Source: Diabrotica undecimpunctata
Lineage: Eukaryota > Arthropoda > Insecta > Coleoptera > Chrysomelidae
Reading direction: 5' to 3'
DNA: 64,000 nt
Assembly: GCF_040954645.1 (NCBI RefSeq)
Contig: NC_092806.1
Location: 128,300,952 to 128,364,951 of the forward strand
Under the pieces are notes generated by a model. It was not told where the DNA came from. It ran no database searches and saw only the letters and a program-made list of their open reading frames with translations. This document shows positions 53,944-63,865 of this stretch, one piece after another. Within the stretch, counting starts at the first letter, position 1; each line of letters begins with the position of its first letter. The translations under genes were made by a program, and so were the position numbers.

Positions 53944-54097
53944 TTAACCCGGTATCTGGCAACACCAAAAATAGATGTCATAAAATTATTTTATTGGGTA
54001 CATAATCTTACATAACACTCAATAACACACTGTGGTACAAAAAAATCGGAAGAAGCAAGGGGAAAGCGTATTTTGAATTCGTTGCCTAGAAGCAACA

Positions 54098-54131
54098 TTG
54101 CCAGTCAAGAAACACTATTCTTGACTGGCAA
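54098..54131. repeat. Perfect 13-bp hairpin in the piggyBac end
   Basis: TTGCCAGTCAAGA (54098-54110), eight-base loop, and its exact complement (54119-54131). It lies 150 bp from the left TIR; subterminal inverted repeats are part of the ends piggyBac needs. Confidence 0.85.
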
Positions 54132-54284
54132 TACTAACTTCACTAATGAAGATCTCAAAATTTAGTTAATAATGTGTAAAGAACTGTTTAACTAAAAGAC
54201 ATTTTATTGATTTAATAAAAAAAACTATTACATATAATCGCCTAAGACTAAACAATTATAAATAAAGGTCCAATTCTAACGGTA

Positions 54285-54440
54285 GAATAATAAAAAACAA
54301 TTTTTTCTTCGGTGTAAATCAAAGCCGCATGTTACATTTTTCAAACTACACCGTTGTATAGCCAGTTTTACAAAATTTACATCTTTCTTTAGCGGTAAAA
54401 GTGGCCAGTGACCTAATGACGCATTTGTTTTAGGATATCT
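54285..54440 (-). pseudogene. piggyBac transposase C-terminal cysteine-rich domain remnant
   Basis: Minus strand: ERCKFCKTGYTTV, a stop, then FEKCNMRL and FTPKKN, in the C..C...C..C...C pattern of the piggyBac C-terminal finger, preceded by RGRPLSTKNTDILKQMRH in a neighbouring frame. It is separated from the N-terminal piece by only about 350 bp, so the catalytic core is deleted. Confidence 0.75.
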
Positions 54441-54789
54441 GTATTTTTCGTACTTAATGGACGGCCTCGCTTTACTTTGATCTTTCCAATGTTCACACTA
54501 ACAAACCGAGCTAGTTCACAAGAGGAATTCTTGAAGAATTTGCCTTATAGTCTTCTATTGCTGGCAGCAGTATTACCTCCATAATAATCAAAATGGAGAA
54601 AAGTCTATTATTTCAGAAGTGTTTGTGTTGACACTTACCCCAGTTTTTTGCATACTGTATAAATTCGTCTGGTATACAATATTCTTTACTAGATTTAGTG
54701 AAAAAAACCTAGTAATATACTTAAGAGACAATACTACCTCTACTGCATTATTGTCTATAGTTGTATTTTCGAATAGAATGGTTTTTATG

Positions 54790-55053
54790 TTACTTACAAA
54801 ACCAGTTATAATATACTGACTGCACTACTTTTTTTAGTTTTCTTGGCGGTTGTTCATGCTCGTCTTCTTCATTCGTTTGATTAGCCTCTACTTCAGTTAA
54901 CAGTTGATAATTATGAAGTTCATCATCATCATCTGAGTCTGCGGCAATTTCATTTATATCCATGTTTCCAATTTCTTCATCATACTTCTTCGTGTCAGAC
55001 AAATCAGAGAGATTAGGGTCGACAGGAACAATACACGACATTTTTATCTTCAT
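54790..55053 (-). pseudogene. piggyBac transposase N-terminal acidic region
   Basis: The 87-codon frame contains DPNLSDLSDTKKYDEEIG, EIAADSDDDDELHN and EANQTNEEDEHEQPPRKLKK. Long acidic, D/E/S-rich N-termini are usual for piggyBac transposases. Its position between the TTAA-flanked TIRs and upstream of the C-terminal piece supports this. Downstream the frame runs into the deletion. Confidence 0.6.
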
Positions 55054-55537
55054 ACTCTTCTTCCATAAAAGGAGGTAGTTGATATTTCATTTAAATTTTC
55101 CATAGTGAAATCTTATACTGAAAAAAAAAACTCAATTACACAACTGACAATGTTGCCTGAGAGCTACATAATTTTTATTCAACAAAATAATATGATTACT
55201 TACCCTATACAGCAAAAATAGCACATAATTACACTAAAACAACCTTTGTTTATATACGAAGTAAAAAGCTAACCTCAGAATTCTCCTAACAAACGTTTGG
55301 CAATAAAAAATATGGCACACCCACTTACACGTAGACATCTACTGGTATCCTATGTAATCCAATTATTTTTTCCAAATATCTCTATTGAACATTAGATGTC
55401 GCTACCAGTTTCATATTACTAACACGACTTGTTGCTTACATTTACCATTGTCACATAACAGCTATATCTAGTAGAAACTAACCTAGGTGCTTATAAAGAT
55501 GATGTTGCCTGAGCAACAAAACCAGATACCGGGTTAA

Positions 55538-55610
55538 AGATTCGCAGTAACTCTTCATCTTGGGTCGCCATCGCCTGTTTCCGATCCGTAAGTAAGCACT
55601 TACGTAGACG
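55538..55610 (-). pseudogene. LINE tail (minus strand), part 2
   Basis: The minus strand reads NRRWRPKMKSYCESL up to the TTAA; removing the piggyBac joins it to VRTIYCGVNEQDLW at 53943. It marks the upstream side of the LINE tail. Confidence 0.5.
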
Positions 55611-55649
55611 TAAGATATCACGTCTATGTCTGCTCTATATCAGGGATTA

Positions 55650-57010
55650 TTTTTTTATGTGTTTGATAATTTTATTTGTTATGCAGCGTAGTTTTCTTCT
55701 TTCCCTTATCTTATTGTTTTACACCTGGATACTTCAACTCGCAGACAATTGAGAGTCCTCCACACAGGGTAAGCAAGAGAGCTACCAGACGAAAACTCCT
55801 ATCCATAATTAAGATGGCAAGAAACAGCGTATTTTCATTTGGCAAGACGAATAGTTTCTGGTGTATCTTGCAGATGTATTCTTTAGTCTTCGTGTGATAG
55901 GCTGGTAATCGTGAAGTGAATGTCGCGAATCTAGAGTTTGTTCTTTTCGTTCCACATTTCTAACTACTTCTCTTCGGATATCAGGTAGAGCTTATGTATG
56001 GGAGTAAGTTTCAAATAAGAATATGTGTTCAGCGTGTGCTAATGCTTCCCATAATGGCGAGGCATATTCGGCAGCAGAAGTATGGAGTGCAAGCCCCATT
56101 TTTGGTTGACACACTTGCGGAGAATTTTATTTTTGGCCGTCAGTTTACTTTCAAGTTGCAAACAATGTTCTTTGCTTAACAAAATGCGATCCAAAGTAAC
56201 TCCCATGTATTTAGTAGAAGTACAGTATCCAAGAGCTACACGCACACCTCAGTTTTCCCGAGGTTTGGCTTCAGATAATTTTATTTGTAGTATGCTGTCA
56301 TTATGTTTAAAGCTTGAGTCGGTGTTGTCTCTACTTTGTCCCGGCAAAAGTTTTTGCCATATATCAAAGTTCTAGTATCTACTGGTATGGATTGGTTGTT
56401 TGTGTAAATATTATACAATGTAGGTGCCATTACACTCTCTTTTTATTCTCCATCTACTATTCTTACCATTAAGAGATACGAAAAATCTTTTATTCTGCAG
56501 AAAGACGCGGAAAAGACAAAGTTTTTGAGTGAACTTTTTACTGTGATGTCATATACATTTTGGAGAAGTTTCCTGTGAATTACGATGTCATAAGCGGCAT
56601 TGAGATCTAAAAATACCGCCCCGGATACCTGGTCTCTTTCGTATCCGCTTTCAGTGAGTTACTGGTGTGATGATGAAAATTGTTTGATGTTTTACTAGGT
56701 TCTTGGCTGAAATTCTTCAGTAGTTTTCAAGCAGCTTTGTGCCAATTTGCTTTTTTAAAATTAAATCTACTTTTAAATAACGTTTCTAGTGGTATAATTA
56801 TAGCTCTCATAGTACAAATAAGTAGTTTGTGATGGGCGCGAGTAATTACATCTCCGATATTCTTTTTCCTCTGAGCTGCTATTTGGCTGGATACAAAAAT
56901 ATTGTATACTCCTGCAAACAATATTCTATAAGATATTCTATTTTCTCTAATACCTAGCACTGTTAAAAGAGGAGAGAAGTTGGGTGACAGCAGTAATAAA
57001 AATGACAATT
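55650..57010 (-). pseudogene. Jockey/CR1-like LINE, minus strand, decayed
   Basis: From upstream: FKSRFNFKKANW (about 56760, end of the endonuclease/pre-RT region), SGAVFLDLNAAYDIV (about 56600), FFVSLNGKNSRWRIKR, FDIWQKLLPGQ, then TKYMGVTLDRILLSKEHCLQ and KLTAKNKILRKCVNQKWGLH (56245-56039), and a decayed C-terminus to about 55700. YLGVTLDR...LTARNNIL.KL...WG is a LINE family frequent in arthropods. Several stops; the central RT is largely missing. Confidence 0.7.
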
Positions 57011-57356
57011 TTGTGAAAGTGTCGGCTTCTTAAAAATCAACTAAAGTTTTTAAAATCAAGTGCATGAAAGTTCACATACTGACAATAAAAAATTATAAGT
57101 AAAAATTTTAAAGGAATCATCAAACAAGCAAACAACTTTCTACATTTTAAATTTGGATATGGATACATAGTGTAAAGACATAATTTAAGTACTAAATTCA
57201 AATTAGAGCAAAGACCTTTTAGCAAAAAACTTTGTTCAAAGTTGCAAAATTGCATGGTACTAATTATTAATACAGCCATTTTTCTCTGATGGTACATGAT
57301 TAATGTTTACTCTGTAGAGGTAAAATATACTGGAAGTTTTAATGTTAACATTATAT
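57011..57356. other. AT-rich spacer
   Basis: Nothing recognised. Confidence 0.45.
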
Positions 57357-57402
57357 GGTTAGGTTAGGTTAGGTTAGGTTACGGATACGGGGGGGGGGGG
57401 GG
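57357..57402 (+). repeat. (TTAGG)4 motif followed by a 14-base G run
   Basis: GGTTAGG repeats give four exact TTAGG units (57359-57378) plus TTA; TTAGG is the usual insect telomere repeat. After CGGATAC comes a run of 14 G (57389-57402). A LINE begins directly after it. Confidence 0.9.
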
Positions 57403-57448
57403 CAATTCTGCTTTTGGTAAGAGAAGCCCAGTCTTAAATTTCTAAGAG

Positions 57449-58156
57449 GTGATAGAGGAATTTAAGGGGATGAACCTTGATATCTTGGTAACAACTGAGA
57501 CCAAGAAAAAGGGAAGTGGAACACAATGTGTAGATGACATCTTCTCCTGTTGGAGCGGGAAAAAGAAGAAAGAAAGAGCAGCTGCCGGAGCGGGGATACT
57601 AGTCAAGAAAAAATGGGTAAAAATAATAAAAACGTAGGAACCCATAAATGAACGAATAGTAAAACTCATCATGGAAATCTATGGCAGGCAAATCGTGATA
57701 CTGGGAGTATACGGCCCTACGGATAACAGTCTAGTAGCAGAAAAGGATCAGTTCATGGATACCTTACAAGAAGAGATCGGAAAAGTGAGACCAACACAAG
57801 AAATAATAATAGCAGGGGACCTAAATGGAAGAATAGGGAAACGACAAAATGATAGCACGATCGGCCGTTTTGGAGAAGATGTGACAAACGATAATGGAGA
57901 AAGACTAATTAACCTGTGCGAACTGAACAATTTGAAAATTACTAAAGGCTTTTTCAGACATAAGGACATACATAAATATACGTATGTACAAACAACGAGA
58001 AACATCAGATCCATTATCGATTACATAATTGTAAGCAAAAGTAGTACTATCAAAAGTAGAGATACAAGAGTAAAGACAAGAGCCGAATGTGGCACTAACC
58101 ACCGATTAATAATTTCACAAATGGGGTTTCCCTACACATTGAAGAGGAATCCATAA
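57449..58156 (+). pseudogene. LINE apurinic-type endonuclease domain
   Basis: Reading: EEFKGMNLDILVTTETKKKG (catalytic E in TETK), a stop at about 57636, then QIVILGVYGPTDNSLVAEKD, IIIAGDLNGRIGKRQNDSTI (GDLN), GRFGEDVTNDNGERLINLCE, HKYTYVQTTRNIRSIIDYII and TNHRLI in place of SDH. The order matches RTE/BovB-like endonucleases. Only one stop and a short frame change at the end interrupt it. Confidence 0.85.
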
Positions 58157-58941
58157 GGGACCTATACCAGAGAAGACTGGACCAGAAGTTACAGGATTTC
58201 AGTTTCAGAAACGTCAAAGAAATGTACGAGCACGTCAAACACAGCATAAAAAAGGCGGCATTGGAAGCTTTGGGGAAACTTGAGAAAAGAAATACCCAAC
58301 ACAAAGTAAAAATAAACAAAGAAACCAAAAAATGTATTGAGGAGAAGAAAATTCTATATATGAAAAGTATGAGTACCCAATCCTCAGAAGACACACAGAA
58401 GTACAAAGAGAAAAACAGAGAAGTAAAACGAAGAAGGGCAAAAGAAAAGAATAAAGAATGGGAAGAAACATGTGCACAAATTGAACAATACATAGGAGGA
58501 ACAAGGAATTCGGAATCCTGGAAAATACTGAAATCTTCAAGGAAGAATAACAACAAAAAGGTCCAAATACAATACATATCAGAAAAAGAGTGGGAAGACT
58601 ACTATAAAGAACTACTCACAGAAAACCGCCCAGATTTCATAGAGACAGACACAGAACAGGAACAACAACACAATCAGAATGAAGAACAGATTGAGATAAT
58701 ATTAATCGAAGTAAAGAATGCCATAAAGACTTTAAAGAACAAAAAATCAAGGGGACCAGGAGGAATCGTTAATGAACTAATTAAGTACGGAACGGACAAA
58801 CTACACAGAATTATACACGAAATGTTCAGTAAAGCTATAAACCTGAACGAAATACCAGATGAATGGTCCAAAGCATATAAACCTCGATACATAAAAAGGG
58901 AGATAAGAAGAAATGCGGGAACTACAGAGACATCAGTGTGA
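58157..58941 (+). pseudogene. LINE linker between endonuclease and RT
   Basis: The 239-codon frame (58222-58941) is rich in K and E, and includes KKAALEALGKLEKRNTQHKV, YKEKNREVKRRRAKEKNKEW, AIKTLKNKKSRGPGGIVNEL and IKYG. KA.GPGGI.NELIKYG is the start of RT. A frameshift at about 58880 ends it. Confidence 0.8.
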
Positions 58942-60300
58942 TAGCGTGTATGGGCAGGTTATATGGAAAAATACTGAAAAAAAAAACTGGAAAAATCTAT
59001 CTCAAATAAAATCGGGAAGGTTTCACGGCAGGAAGATCTTGCATAGACCACATATATACACTCCAACAATTAATTGAAAAAAAAATGGCAAAAAATAGAC
59101 CAGTACACATGGCATTCATAGATTTAAAAAAGGCATATGACACGGTCCCCAGAAAACAATTATGGAACACGATGAAGGAAATCGGAATAACGAAAAATCG
59201 AATTTAAGACCACAAAAGGTTTATTGCAGGGATGCTCTACATCTCCGACACTGTTCAAGATATTCCTCGAACAAATATTAAAACCATGGAAAAAAAAATG
59301 TGAAGGGACAGGAATACCAATCCGGGACAACTTGTTGTACACATTGAGCTTTGCAGATGACCAAGTGGTAACGACTCAAGATGAAGAAGATCTGTGCTAT
59401 ATGCTCCGGCAATTATAAAAGGAATACACAAAATGGACTGGAAATAAATCTAGAAAAGACCGAATATTTAACAACAGAGCAAGGACTAGTAAGAAACTTG
59501 GAAATGAACGATAATAGGGAAATTAACGGCACTGAAAAATTCAAATATTTAGGATTTATACTCTCAAAAAATGGAACCACCGAGCAAAAGATAACCAGCA
59601 GATTAGCACAGACAAGAACATGTATTAAACAAATGAACGGGGTACTGTGGGATAAACAGATTACCAGAAATACAAAGAAGAGAATTTATAACACCTTGGT
59701 ACGCAGTATAATGACCTATGGAGCAGAGAATTGGGTAATAAATAAACGAAACAGGTCCAAAATCACAGAAACTGAATTGGTGTTCATGAGAAGAAGCTGC
59801 AGAGTGACAAAAATGGATCGCATCAGAAATAAGGAGATAAAACGAAGAATGGCAGTAGAACAAGACATACTTAGCTACATCAAAGAAAAACGTTTAATTT
59901 GGTATGGACATGTGAGAAGAACAGATCATACAAGTTTCTTAATATTGTTCTAAAGCTATTTTCTTGTGGCATTTTAAAGTAATTACTATTTAAATGGGAA
60001 TAAGCCACAATTAAAGGTTAAAGTACGTTTATTGACGTTTCAATTTCCACTTCGGAAATCGTTCTCAAAATACAAACATTAGTAAATATTTAAATAGTAA
60101 TTAGATCATACAAGGTGGATAGCAAAGATTTCGGATTGAAGCCCAATAGGAAGGAGGAAAAGAGGTAGACCCCGAAGATCATGGAGGGATGAAGTGGACG
60201 AGGCCATGGAAAGACGAGACCTTAGACATGGAGAATGGCAGAACAGAAAGGACTGGAGACGTTGGCTGAAAGAAGGAAGGCGGCGACAGCTGTAAAAATC
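58900..60300 (+). pseudogene. LINE reverse transcriptase and C-terminal tail
   Basis: Across several frames: CGNYRDISVIACMGRLYGKI, HMAFIDLKKAYDTVPRKQLW (first catalytic Asp), GLLQGCSTSPTLFKIFLEQI-like (59224-), LSFADDQVVTTQDEEDL (catalytic box), LEINLEKTEYL, FKYLGFILSKNGTTEQKI, YGAENWVI and LIWYGHVRRTDH. After the 168-bp insertion it continues GRRKRGRPRRSWRDEVDEAM and WLKEGRRRQL with a stop at about 60294. About four frame changes or stops. Confidence 0.85.
59935..60102. mobile_element. 168-bp Penelope-type leader insertion with a 12-bp duplication
   Basis: AGATCATACAAG lies on both sides (59923-59934 and 60103-60114). The insert contains GACGTTTCAATTTCCACTTC and GGAAATCGTTCTCAAAATAC (60034-60073), the leader also present at 3669 in the PLE fragment. 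Excision restores the LINE frame (RRTDH...). It has no coding frame. Confidence 0.85.
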
Positions 60301-60310
60301 CTTATATAGA

Positions 60311-60384
60311 TAGATAGAGATTATAGGGTTGTACTTTTTCAACGATGTTCTGTATAATTTTAGTTTAACACGATCTCAATACTC
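60311..60384. other. Short spacer between LINEs
   Basis: AT-rich, nothing recognised. Confidence 0.4.
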
Positions 60385-60745
60385 ATAAAGCCAGTGTAAT
60401 ACCAGTAATGTCGTATGCATCAGAAACAAGACCCGACACACACACATAACACAAAGCCTACTGGAAACAGCAGAGATGAGAATATTGAAAAGAATTACAG
60501 GAAATTTGGTGAGAGATCGAAAGAGGAGTGAAGACATTTGAAGAAAGTGTACCATACAGTGTATTAACGCGGGGACACTAAACAGAAAACAGACCCGTGT
60601 GATCAAAATAGCAAAGGACAAATCACCAATCGGTAGAGGTATTCGAGGACCGCGCAAAATATGGAGTGATAACCGTCAACAGAGGTATCAATCCGCCAAT
60701 AAACAAGCAGAATTGCTTATAAGGGGAAAGAATAAGAAATAGCCA
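60385..60745 (+). pseudogene. LINE C-terminal tail, another subfamily
   Basis: Reading across frames: ASVIPVMSYASETRPDT, SLLETAEMRILKRITGNLVR, DRKRSED, CTIQCINAGTLNRKQTRVIK and IAKDKSPIGRGIRGPRKIWS. YASETR...LETAEMRIL.RI.G...D..RSEDIR is a LINE tail signature. The RT lies outside; 5'-truncated and frame-shifted. Confidence 0.65.
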
Positions 60746-61730
60746 TAAGAGTAGACTATGAAAATAGTAGACGAACAAAGTTTGTCCCCAAATTAAAATC
60801 TTATTGGTTAAATTTCTTCTGCTATCTAGTTTTCCGTAAAATTTGAAGACCTTAAGAAACTCTCTAAATAATAAAAAAATACTTATATTACTTGAGATAA
60901 ATATATCTCATAGTTAAAGTATTGCGTACAACCTCTTTTATCTTTGTTTAAACTTAATCGTCCAATTGTCCATGTTCCTAATGTTTAACATGTAGTGATT
61001 GTGAAATACCGCAAGTTTATGTGCTCATATAATATATCCTAGGTTAATTTGCAATTTATATAATGACAAATTCAAGTGTACATGTTTATATAGTAACGGT
61101 TGATGTTTCTGTATACACACATAACCGTACTTTTTTGTCATTTCTTTTTTTTTGCAAGAATTCATTTCTAAGCACACGGTTAAATTGACTCTTATTAAAT
61201 TTTAATGTGACGATTGTTCAGGGTCTTCAAAATGGATTTTTTATTTTAAACTACCGTGATTTGTTTCGCAAAATAAATTAGCTTCTTCTTTAAGACTCTT
61301 CGTCATTAATTGTCTATAATTATGACTAATACCTTTTTGTTTTATCGTTTCGGCACGTACGTTGATTAGTTAATCTCTCATTACGACTCAAAGTAAGTGG
61401 ATTGATCCTATTGGAATAAAAAAGGTGGCCTAAATAACACAACTTTCTTATTTCTAATTCCTTGTCAGTTTAACAGGAATTCTGAAGTCTTGCATTGCAT
61501 AATATAACTTTTCTCTTCATATAACAAGAAAATAGCTTCAGAACAATAATAAGAAACCGTTACGGGCCCAGCGTTATTCATATAACTTGTTTGGTATTAC
61601 GCTAACATGCGCTGATTTGAAATCTACGATTATTGATTAGCGTTTGGCATACATGGTAATATCATCAGTTCAAAAATGCATAGTGTCTTATTTCATTACA
61701 TATCATTATTATACATTAAAAGTAGATGTA
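60746..61730. other. AT-rich spacer
   Basis: Nothing recognised. Confidence 0.45.
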
Positions 61731-61731
61731 G

Positions 61732-62040
61732 CTATCCACTCAAAACACCTGAGCGTCGATGCGAAAAAGTCCATTGAAACTCCCATGTTGATGGGAGTTT
61801 CACCCAATTTTTGCACAGATACCGTATCTCGTGCGAATTTAATTCATGCTTTTTTATATATTTACGTAGGTAGCCGGGAGAATTCTTATTCCATAATTCC
61901 AACCATCTACCATCGATGTCGAAGCCATCATCAGCAAGCTGTTGAGTAAGGCGCCAGGTTGGATTTCGTAATCGCAGTTGGTTTGTTGCCAGTCGGGGTA
62001 CATTCCTATGAATAAGCAGTTCAGGGTTATTCATTATTTT
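61732..62040 (-). pseudogene. Likely LINE-associated tail sequence
   Basis: The minus strand reads TNQLRLRNPTWRLTQQLADD, GFDIDGRWLELWNKNSP, and after a divergent stretch NWVKLPSTW. RL.SR.P.W......G.D....W...W........W..LNR is a pattern at the end of some arthropod non-LTR polyproteins. I am only moderately sure. At 61775-61802 a perfect 12-bp hairpin TGAAACTCCCAT-GTTG-ATGGGAGTTTCA overlaps the frame. Confidence 0.45.
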
Positions 62041-62184
62041 AGTACTCCATAATAAGTGAATTTAGTCTGCGCAGACAGGTGAAGCTTTATGGCTGATTGA
62101 CGAAAGCCAGAGCAGGGGAGTAGATCTGATACAGCCAGTAACCATCCACATTCTTCCATGTAGTTATTTTCTTCTTCTTCCTCT

Positions 62185-62185
<1 letters not shown>
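62041..62185. other. Spacer with pyrimidine tract
   Basis: Ends in TTCTTCTTCCTCTCT next to the TA microsatellite. Confidence 0.4.

Positions 62186-62186
<1 letters not shown>

Positions 62187-62253
<67 letters not shown>
62187..62253. repeat. (TA)n microsatellite
   Basis: An uninterrupted TA run of about 66 bases. The LTR element begins at its right edge; many elements insert next to TA tracts. Confidence 0.9.
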
Positions 62254-62256
<3 letters not shown>

Positions 62257-62552
62257 AAAGTAAACCTATGTTTATTTTAAGTGAAACAGCAGGGCTTAGT
62301 TATTTTTAGTTATTTAAAGTTTTAGGTTGTATGACTGTTTAAGTTTTATTGACATTGACATATTGTAAATTGTATGGTACAATTGTCAAATTACTTAATG
62401 GCGTAAGAAATAGCATTGTTCTTGATTCTCTTTTTAGGTTTGTATATTTGTTAAGTTATTTTAGTTATGTTATTATTGTTAATAATTTATATTGTAGAAT
62501 TTTAACGATAATAAACTCTTTTTAGACGAATTCAAACTGCTATCTCTTCACA
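62253..62552 (+). repeat. Probable 5' LTR
   Basis: It begins TGTAAAAGTAAACC and ends CTCTTCACA, the TG...CA limits of an LTR, about 300 bp, with AATAAA (62508-62513) near its end. The following TGAATAAGGG would hold the primer-binding site, but I cannot match it to a tRNA. The 3' LTR that would prove the limits is not in the window. Confidence 0.4.
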
Positions 62553-62665
62553 TGAATAAGGGTATGATATTACACTTATAAATCAAGAACTTAAGCTGAT
62601 AAAAAAAAAATATAGTGATAACTATAAATTTCCAAGCCGTTATTTGGATAAAACGATATTTAAGA

Positions 62666-63835
62666 ATGAATTTTACATCAATGAGAATTTGCATGGCTAT
62701 AGAAGCAAACAGTAGTGATAGTAAGAAAAATGTATATAAATTTAAGTGGCTGCAGCCAACAGGGTCCCGTTTTTATTATGAAATCCCCTTTGAAAAACAA
62801 CTTCAAATTGATCATTCTGAACTATTTCATCTGAAAAAAGTGAAGAATATATTAGCATCTATGAAAACAAGAGGATCCTTTAGAACATGTACTATAGCAT
62901 TAGAAGACAATTTGAAGGAGATTTATTTTGATTCAGATGGTGATGTGGTTTATCAAAGTGAGTACTTACAACAGACCTTATTACCAGTGTATGAGAAGAT
63001 AGAAACAGCTGAACAATTTCCATCATTTGCTGAGTTGCTCCAGAAATTTAATGACACAAATTTACCTAAAGTTGAAAAGAAAAATTTAAAAAAAATAAAA
63101 GATGATTTTGTACTTCGAAATTTTGATGGAAATAATGTTCCAATGAATTCATGGCTCAAGACCTTCGAATCAGAATGTTTGCGATGTGAGGTTGTTGCTG
63201 ATGAAGACAAGATTTTGATTCTACGTTTGTTTCTTGATGGAATAGCAAAAGAATGGTTTGAATCAAAAATAATAACATTAGGCTTAGATAACAGTTTTGA
63301 GGTATGGAAAATTAATTTTTTAGATAGTTTTTGTGAAACAGGTTGGCATAATCATAGGCAAGCTTATTCTTTTAGGTATATAGGTGGTAGTATTGTTGAT
63401 TATGCGTTTCGTAAAGAAAATTTATTGCTAAATATAAAGAATGATTTTCCCATTGATATACTAATTGATTTAATTGTAACAAATTTGCCAATTTATATAC
63501 AAGATAATATTAATAGAGCTGACGTTACAACAATGGAAAAATTGGTAGGTGAATTACGAAAATTGGAAAGTTTAGTTATAAAAAAGAAGAATAAATTGGA
63601 GACAAAACCAAATTTTTATCAAAAATATACTATAATACCAGAAGAACAGAAAACTACTTGTCAATATTGTGATAGAAAAGGATTCCCTGGGAGGTTTCAT
63701 CCAGAGGCAATATGCCGTTTAAAGCAAAAAGATAAAAAGGTAACAAAAGAAAACAAATCAAATGATATTAAATATATTAATAATATTGCTATACAGGAGA
63801 CATTAAATGAAACAGTAACTGAACAAAAAAACTAG
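62666..63835 (+). CDS. Gag polyprotein of an LTR retrotransposon, intact
   Basis: The frame is open from 62615; the first ATG is at 62666 (389 codons) and ATGs at 62681 and 62693 are alternatives. The central part, FDGNNVPMNSWLKTFESECL, DKILILRLFLDGIAKEWFES and FLDSFCETGWHNHRQAYSF, is the retrotransposon capsid-like domain (W..F..E, A..W), followed by a lysine-rich stretch and a C..C(9)H(4)C knuckle (CQYCDRKGFPGRFHPEAIC) before the C-terminus. It would form the capsid and bind RNA in the cytoplasm. The stop TAG at 63833 follows a slippery heptamer, so pol is likely made by -1 frameshifting. No breaks. Confidence 0.8.
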   Translation: MNFTSMRICMAIEANSSDSKKNVYKFKWLQPTGSRFYYEIPFEKQLQIDHSELFHLKKVKNILASMKTRGSFRTCTIALEDNLKEIYFDSDGDVVYQSEYLQQTLLPVYEKIETAEQFPSFAELLQKFNDTNLPKVEKKNLKKIKDDFVLRNFDGNNVPMNSWLKTFESECLRCEVVADEDKILILRLFLDGIAKEWFESKIITLGLDNSFEVWKINFLDSFCETGWHNHRQAYSFRYIGGSIVDYAFRKENLLLNIKNDFPIDILIDLIVTNLPIYIQDNINRADVTTMEKLVGELRKLESLVIKKKNKLETKPNFYQKYTIIPEEQKTTCQYCDRKGFPGRFHPEAICRLKQKDKKVTKENKSNDIKYINNIAIQETLNETVTEQKN

Positions 63836-63865
63836 ATTTGCTGCCATTGATCAAATTAAAAGTAT
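63826..63865 (+). promoter_or_regulatory. Putative -1 ribosomal frameshift signal at the gag stop
   Basis: A AAA AAC (63826-63832) lies in gag phase (CAA AAA AAC TAG), the canonical X XXY YYZ heptamer. The TAG stop follows at once. GATTTG (63835-63840) can pair with CAAATT (63852-63857) as a short hairpin. The -1 frame is open and encodes the protease. Function is inferred from the motif and frame relation. Confidence 0.65.

Larger units (their letters stand above)
53948..55533 (-). mobile_element. piggyBac-type transposon, internally deleted, 1.59 kb
   Basis: The ends are CCCGGTATCTGG (53948-53959) and its exact complement (55522-55533), a 12-bp TIR, each flanked by TTAA (53944-53947, 55534-55537), the target duplication of piggyBac. 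A perfect hairpin lies just inside the left end. Only the N-terminal and C-terminal pieces of the transposase remain, so this is a non-autonomous deletion derivative. Confidence 0.9.
57403..60310 (+). mobile_element. Nearly full-length RTE-like LINE, 2.9 kb with one insertion
   Basis: The copy runs from just after the poly-G to a 3' end with ATCCTTATATAGATAGATAG. It has endonuclease, linker, RT and C-terminal tail in order, so it is the most complete LINE here. It is interrupted at 59935-60102 by a PLE leader sequence. The same 3' end occurs at 16.6 kb before a (TA)n tract. Confidence 0.8.

Noticed and set aside
55994..56375. Plus-strand frames of 61 and 97 codons
   Set aside because: Antisense shadows of the minus-strand LINE.
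58095..58577. 160-codon minus-strand frame rich in F, L and S
   Set aside because: Antisense of the K/E-rich LINE linker, which always gives F/L/S-rich shadows.
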